From positions 248,001-312,000 of the forward strand of contig NC_035928.1 of the NCBI RefSeq assembly GCF_000348985.1: a DNA stretch of 64,000 nucleotides. Direction: 5' to 3'. A program made the translations under genes and the position numbers. Below, in pieces: positions 61,001 to 64,000 of the stretch. The DNA is from Huiozyma naganishii CBS 8797 (taxonomy: Eukaryota > Ascomycota > Saccharomycetes > Saccharomycetales > Saccharomycetaceae). The notes under the pieces were generated by a model. It was not told the origin of the DNA. It saw nothing but the letters and a program-made list of their open reading frames with translations, and did not search any database. Positions within the stretch are counted from its first letter, which is position 1. Every line of letters begins with the position of its first letter.

Positions 61001-63114
61001 GGATTTACAAATGATGAGTAAGCCGCGGCCTTTAGTACACATTCGTACAGTGGTGTGCCATTCATACTGTTGTCGTTAGTAACAGCAAGAATACGCTCCA
61101 TTATCTGAGATGAATTCTCTGCAATGATCATAGAGGGGTTCATTCCCGCATTGAGCACCAGCCCAGCCCATCCATTTTTCAGTTGGAATGGATATTGTGA
61201 AATAATTAACAACTGCACCAAAACTTCTTGCTGAGCTAGTTTATCGCTAACGGGGCATGAAATAGCGTTGAAAATTGGGGCACTAAACTTAAAAGCAACA
61301 TTCTGTTCCGTCAAAGTTGATTTATTCACCTGAATTTTCTTTTCGAGCGATCTGACGACGCCTAAACCGACTAATTTGGGATTCCGTTCGAATGCCCGCC
61401 TCAATAGTTTAGCTGCATGAATACGATCATTATAGGGCAAAATTGTGGATAGAGTGGCATTGACATGGGAATCACCATAATAAAATTCAGCTGGCAGATT
61501 TTCTATTACACCGTGTATCTTTGAAGTTAGCTCTCCCATAGCTAGGGTTTCGACTCTATCAATGTACTCTGAACATGCCAAAATGCTATTGTGATCATGC
61601 TTATTTTGATTATTCATGGTTTCAGAGAAGAATTCCATTAAGCTTTCTGAGAAAACATCGAGCAGTTCAGCTGAGGCCTGAGAGCAGTGTTTTAAAAATG
61701 AGATCATCCATAATTTTTTCAGATTAACCTTCTTTTCATTTAGACCAGCCTTGATGGTTTTGTTAATTTCCTCAATCAAGTCAGGAAGAGAAAAGTAATG
61801 TGTGAAAAATGCATCTAGCAATAACGACAAAGCAGCTTCATTCGATTCCTTCAAAATATAATTGGACAGACCGGTGACTAGCTTGGAAGAAACTGTTTGA
61901 GAGTTGACTGGCACCTTGATAAGGATTTTCGAGGCCAGTGATTTATACTCTGCGTTTAAGTTCGCCTTGATATTCTTGAAAACTTCATCAACAAGTTTCT
62001 CCAAATCTGGTTCAGCCAGCTTTTGAGGTGGTGCATTCGACAATAACGCCACAATCGAATTCAAAGCAGCCATTTTCACAGGTTCCTTGGAACTTTTTAG
62101 GTTGGAAAATGTTTGAGTCATCAGTTTCGATGAAACAAAAATATTCAAGATATCAATCTTACCAAAATCCACTGCACTGTAAAACTCGGCAGCGATGTTA
62201 AAACCATTTTCTGGAGCTCTAAGAATACCTTTCTCAAGGTTTGGCAGGAATGAGGTTTTGAATAGCTCTTCATTGATAAACTCCTTAATAAATGGAGAAA
62301 GCGAGCTTTCTAAACAGGCAGTTGAAACTGGAGCCTTTCCGATGATAACTTCCTTCCCAATGAAGGCACAGTATTTCTCGACGTATTTTTCTTGTAACAA
62401 GTTGTATAGAGCAGGTTTCTTTTGAAGCAGTTGTAATGCTGCCTGGACAAGTGCACCAATATAAGTCACAACACCTGCAGGTGGGAATTTCGCTTTGATG
62501 CTTTCATCTAGCAAAATGTTCAACATAGTATCCATCGTCTTAGAGGTATCGTTTTCTCTGTCTAGAGTAAATACCAGGGACCGCCTCGTAGACTGAATTA
62601 AACTATGGCGAATCCTTGAATTGTGCTGGTTTCTTTTCTTGTGTAATTTTTTCGTTGACTCTTGATTGTCTAATACAGCTTCCACACCACCAGTAATAAA
62701 ACAGTGGGCTTCTAAGAAGTTGGAGACGTGTGACTCGAGAGTAGTTTCATCTTGAGAAGCAAACTCCAAGAAGGAATTAATCCACTCCAACAAATTTAGA
62801 TAACCAGCAACAGCTTTTACACCAACATGGGGGGACACCTGGTCTATGATAAACTGTAGGTAGATTTTGAAAAGTCTTGGTTCCAAGCGTAATATGTCTT
62901 TAAAAATGAGCATAACTACTTTCTTAGACGCGGTATCATTGTATGTTGCATATGTTTTTAGTAAAATAGAGGATATAAAGTTCAATTGACCAGCTTCCAA
63001 AGTTTCACTTTGAACCAGCATCTGCAACTTTTCCAAATAAGGGACTCTCTGAGTCACCTGCGAGGCATTGACCCTCGTACCTAATGTTAAGTTCACCTCC
63101 TCCCAAATAAGCAT
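55099..63114 (-). CDS. GCN1: Gcn2 activator Gcn1, giant HEAT-repeat protein
   Basis: This 2671-residue ribosome-binding protein (S. cerevisiae 2672) binds stalled or collided ribosomes and passes the uncharged-tRNA signal to the kinase Gcn2, which phosphorylates eIF2alpha and induces GCN4. It is built of HEAT repeats throughout. The middle (about 1350-1650) has the eEF3-like segment that meets Gcn20, with LLDPNLPTSVKKGAAWGIAGLVKGYG at its start. The region that binds the RWD domain of Gcn2 lies further on, in a highly conserved part including RVVGERFSSDIKAAILFALN. The end ANVERERIADGGDAETLYSDRFEDE...WAVGGVEL is typical of Gcn1. The frame is unbroken over 8 kb, with AT-rich codons, unlike HOS2 next to it. 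Confidence 0.99.
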   Translation of the reverse strand: MLIWEEVNLTLGTRVNASQVTQRVPYLEKLQMLVQSETLEAGQLNFISSILLKTYATYNDTASKKVVMLIFKDILRLEPRLFKIYLQFIIDQVSPHVGVKAVAGYLNLLEWINSFLEFASQDETTLESHVSNFLEAHCFITGGVEAVLDNQESTKKLHKKRNQHNSRIRHSLIQSTRRSLVFTLDRENDTSKTMDTMLNILLDESIKAKFPPAGVVTYIGALVQAALQLLQKKPALYNLLQEKYVEKYCAFIGKEVIIGKAPVSTACLESSLSPFIKEFINEELFKTSFLPNLEKGILRAPENGFNIAAEFYSAVDFGKIDILNIFVSSKLMTQTFSNLKSSKEPVKMAALNSIVALLSNAPPQKLAEPDLEKLVDEVFKNIKANLNAEYKSLASKILIKVPVNSQTVSSKLVTGLSNYILKESNEAALSLLLDAFFTHYFSLPDLIEEINKTIKAGLNEKKVNLKKLWMISFLKHCSQASAELLDVFSESLMEFFSETMNNQNKHDHNSILACSEYIDRVETLAMGELTSKIHGVIENLPAEFYYGDSHVNATLSTILPYNDRIHAAKLLRRAFERNPKLVGLGVVRSLEKKIQVNKSTLTEQNVAFKFSAPIFNAISCPVSDKLAQQEVLVQLLIISQYPFQLKNGWAGLVLNAGMNPSMIIAENSSQIMERILAVTNDNSMNGTPLYECVLKAAAYSSFVNPKAMAPLLVKTIESDLATKDITKYTTTDLEIWKGEEGTMVIDVVDKQTASKLADKNSKDYETLKWEESIKKKQAMKTAKKYTKEQQVLVNEQLKKESTIRSEISAAVSKIKRGIQLINYLSKDALMVDNGIQTWFPTAITKLLELAQIELSSKLVDGAVNDAFLNVSSNVSDRLDSTRLFIGLAILRVHKVANISENYMQESLTELVSRVLFRIKFVANQNALDSISLTYLLPLLINVLHEGMAVALKNASKPVHRTEFVEEDKEEEHLLLAMEIISIHAQAFQDSSIPRVPIIGVLLSLLGLASKAKFAKDCFNALCQSISISPTKDDLAIILSHLLSPNPFVRATVLETLDNEFELEPYMKWSPEVFICRFESDAGNRELADFIWEFSHFTVTEELLKSLLNFFDKDDSGLRLFVARAYAAATFALEKEDSALLKSSIGMLMDFYKGKAKPLEDVIDEFGLVTISASDRKDTWQDRSTAAIALKELSVGLKDDTEDVVDIIKFLIQDGPLGDTSALVRQEMKEAGIEVIALHGAEKSEELIPIFEQSLTSKTSTTIKENVIILYGTLARHLQKDDPRIHTIVDRLLATLDTPSSEVQQAVSACISPLVSQFRDNVESHINDLMSKLLDPNLPTSVKKGAAWGIAGLVKGYGILALSEFDIIRNLIEAAEDKKEPKRRQSVAYLFEYLSLSLEEYFEPYIIEILPNILKNLGDSVPEVRDATAQATKVIMAHTTSYGVTKLIPVAISNLDEIAWRTKRGSVELLGNMAYLDPTQLSASLSTIVPQIVGVLNDSHKEVRKAADESLKRFGEVIRNPEIQQMVPVLIKAIGDPTKYTEDALDALIQTQFVHYIDGPSLALIIHVIHRGMHERSANTKRKACKIVGNMAILVDTKDLLPYLQQLIDEVEIAMVDPVPNTRATAARALGALVERLGEEQFPDLIPRLLDTLSDETKAGDRLGSAQALAEVISGLGLSKLEELLPTILSGVSSYRSYVREGYAPLLLFIPICFGAQFAPYINQIIQPILAGLADVDENIRDTALKAGKLLVKNYASKAIDLLLPELERGMFDENERIRLSSVQLTGELLFQVTGISSRNEFSDEDGEYHGEVSNKIVDILGQDRRDRVLAALFVCRNDSSGIVRASTVDIWKALVPNTPRVIREVLPTLTVMIVTNLASSSSSLRNIAAQTLGDMVRRVGGNALSQLLPTLDESVADATNPDSRQGVCIALYELIESSNTDALEEFFPIIVNIIRQTLIDSSKSVRQAAAASFDAFQTVAGKVAIDEVIPYLLNMLGTSEKSENALLGLQDIMSTKSEVIFPVLIPTLLAPPIDSFRASALGSLAEVAGSALYKRLSVVVNSLVDAIVSSTSEEERESLNNAMDKVFLSVTEEEGLHPLMQQIMALLKNENMEKRIAVLDRLPNFFEKTVLNLDVYVPDFVSNAILFMDDKDPRVVKGNCDALTVLLKKQDKAMLERLVKPAKQSLAMVGTPRSDLAAFTLPRGPNCVLPIFLHGLMYGSNDEREASALAIADVVSKTPSANLKPFVSVITGPLIRVVGERFSSDIKAAILFALNILFMKIPQFLRPFIPQLQRTFVKSLSDSTNETLRLRAAKALGTLIEYQPRVDPLVIELVSGTKQTSDEGVKTAMLKALLEVVTKAGSKLNETSKSNIVNLVEEEMLVSNDKMAIAYAKLIGSLSEILSSEEAAHILKDKVLDVSLEGNSGKFAILTVNSFLSDAPGHIFQESMVSHFVDYIISSINSSDVYFSDNGVIAAGKMLLLINETKSPKSKVECNSVLILSEENIAKLTNILSLAMIRPVSNSSDTRRLCLVVTRTVARFKFDVCVKPYLDILGPSVFACLRDPVIPIKLAAEKAYLAIFKLIEEPDMETFQGWFEQLSAGGTASVDTVANTTIQLRSIGDYTKRVGKRLANVERERIADGGDAETLYSDRFEDETEIWAVGGVELNPDAV

Positions 63115-63491
63115 GGCTGGTATGGGGTATTAACGTTGGGCGACCGCGGTGTTGGTGTCAAATAAGTACCAGGTAAAGGAAGTTGGCATTGAATCTAAAT
63201 AACTGCATTGAGTGAAAAAAAAATTGCTACTGTGTCAAACTCACAATCTGTCAAAATTTTTTTCTCGTTCGGAATGATTTATATATTACTGGGTACTTTA
63301 CTGAACCGTGACGACCGATGGAGCAGTGGCCATCCTACCTACATGGCGAACTTAGCGCACCTATACCAGTAACTACAAATCACATCAATAATATATTATC
63401 TCAAAATATATAAAGTCGCAAGTTTATGTTTCGACATATTGTTACTAACAGCCTGGCAATTAAGAGTAAGGGTAACGTATCTTTTTCCGAC
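63115..63491 (-). promoter_or_regulatory. GCN1 promoter / DSD1 3' flank
   Basis: Both genes run leftward, so this 377-base region holds the DSD1 3' end and the GCN1 promoter. A poly(A) run (63215-63222) and TATA-like stretches (tatatatta near 63281, atatataaag at 63406-63415) are seen. No gene is seen. Confidence 0.5.
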
Positions 63492-64000
63492 TCACCATTT
63501 CTGAAACGGTAGCCATACATCCGTCACCATCCCATTGTCATCCACAACGAAATAGTACGGAAACTGGGCCATGACAATGCAGGCATGTTGTGGTAGAATT
63601 GCGATTTTAGTACCCAAAGCGAAATGCTCCGTAGTCGAACCCTCACACGGTTTCAGAATCCCATGTTCTTGCGAGACACGGTCCACATACCAATCAATAT
63701 TGTAAGGTTTACTGTCAAGTACCTCATTCGCTTTGACACAAACACCATGACCCTTGTATTTGGAGGTCTCTCTCGTAAGTGCCATCACGCCAGTATTGGT
63801 TAAAATTTCGTTTCTTTCTTCATAATGGGAGACTACAGATCCCAGTACAAAACCCGCTATCTCATAATCTTTAATACAACCCGTTGAGAGCTGTTGTAGA
63901 TCGTACAGGCAGTAGTTACCACAATGTATCTCTAATGTTCCTATCAATTTATTCTGCACGAAGTCAATCAAAAGGGGCTCATCTCGGATCCTCAGTGAAT
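63492..64000 (-). CDS. DSD1: D-serine dehydratase Dsd1, C-terminal part (cut by window edge)
   Basis: Only the last 168 or so codons are inside the window; the frame is open through the right edge, so the start and the PLP-binding N-terminal part are missing. The protein is a zinc- and PLP-dependent D-serine dehydratase that splits D-serine into pyruvate and ammonia. The fragment includes the zinc ligands His and Cys in LPQHAC (H-x-C), and the closing FPYYFVVDDNGMVTDVWLPF matches the family end. S. cerevisiae DSD1 is YGL196W, next to GCN1 (YGL195W), the same order and orientation as here. No break is visible in the part present. Confidence 0.9.
   Translation of the reverse strand, partial: SLRIRDEPLLIDFVQNKLIGTLEIHCGNYCLYDLQQLSTGCIKDYEIAGFVLGSVVSHYEERNEILTNTGVMALTRETSKYKGHGVCVKANEVLDSKPYNIDWYVDRVSQEHGILKPCEGSTTEHFALGTKIAILPQHACIVMAQFPYYFVVDDNGMVTDVWLPFQKW

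Noticed and set aside
1..64000. CRISPR arrays, operons, ribosomal RNA genes, integrons
   Set aside because: The window is yeast nuclear DNA; no regularly spaced repeats, rRNA or prokaryotic features were seen.

Overview
The window is nuclear DNA of a budding yeast (family Saccharomycetaceae). Genes are compact and nearly intronless, and a tRNA-Val(AAC) gene is flanked by worn retrotransposon LTRs. Gene content and order follow two blocks of the Saccharomyces cerevisiae genome. Positions 3.5-12.9 kb match the YPR013C/YPR015C-YPR020W track of chromosome XVI: CMR3-like, RLF2, MCM4, ATP20. Positions 13-64 kb match the YGL172W-YGL196W track of chromosome VII almost gene for gene: NUP49, XRN1, BUD13, SAE2, YGL176C, MPT5, TOS3/SAK1, ATG1, GTS1, MND1, a COM2-like gene, YGL185C, TPN1, COX4, CDC55, COX13, IME4, HOS2, YGL194C-A, GCN1, DSD1. 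Several genes expected from that order are missing (TIF6, DSS4, STR3, RPS26A), and COM2, which in S. cerevisiae lies on the sister chromosome V track, sits here. That interleaved loss suggests a post-whole-genome-duplication species other than Saccharomyces. The many genes rich in G/C-ending codons would suit a GC-rich Kazachstania-like genome, but the genus is a guess.

Layout. 0-3.5 kb: gene-poor, with two LTR relics, tRNA-Val and unassigned sequence. 3.5-12.9 kb: a zinc-finger regulator, then chromatin assembly, the replicative helicase and an ATP synthase subunit. 13-23.2 kb: nucleoporin NUP49, 5'-3' exonuclease XRN1, splicing/RES factor BUD13, DNA-end resection factor SAE2 and a WD-like protein. 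24.2-36.9 kb: the PUF protein MPT5 (with an intron after its first codon), an upstream kinase of Snf1, the autophagy kinase ATG1 and the ArfGAP GTS1. 37.2-39.6 kb: MND1 and a COM2-like zinc-finger gene with a 3.5 kb upstream gene desert. 43.1-54.2 kb: metabolic and respiratory genes (YGL185C, TPN1, COX4, COX13), CDC55, IME4 and HOS2. 54.7-64 kb: a small conserved protein, the giant GCN1 and the truncated DSD1.

No single operon-like system is present. Functional threads recur: respiration (ATP20, COX4, COX13, each with a CCAAT-type box upstream), meiosis and recombination (SAE2, MND1, IME4), and nutrient signalling (TOS3/SAK1, ATG1, GCN1). Regulatory sites that can be read include an ECB-like Mcm1 site before MCM4, an MCB before RLF2, five CACGTG boxes between NUP49 and XRN1, and an a1-alpha2-like site just 3' of IME4, where the antisense regulator RME2 would start. 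The COX13-IME4 spacer is the oddest stretch: it holds an open frame without a start, a decayed copy of part of TPN1, an inverted repeat and a possible transposon relic. I see no clearly new gene system; assignments rest on recognised protein motifs and remembered S. cerevisiae gene order, not on searches.
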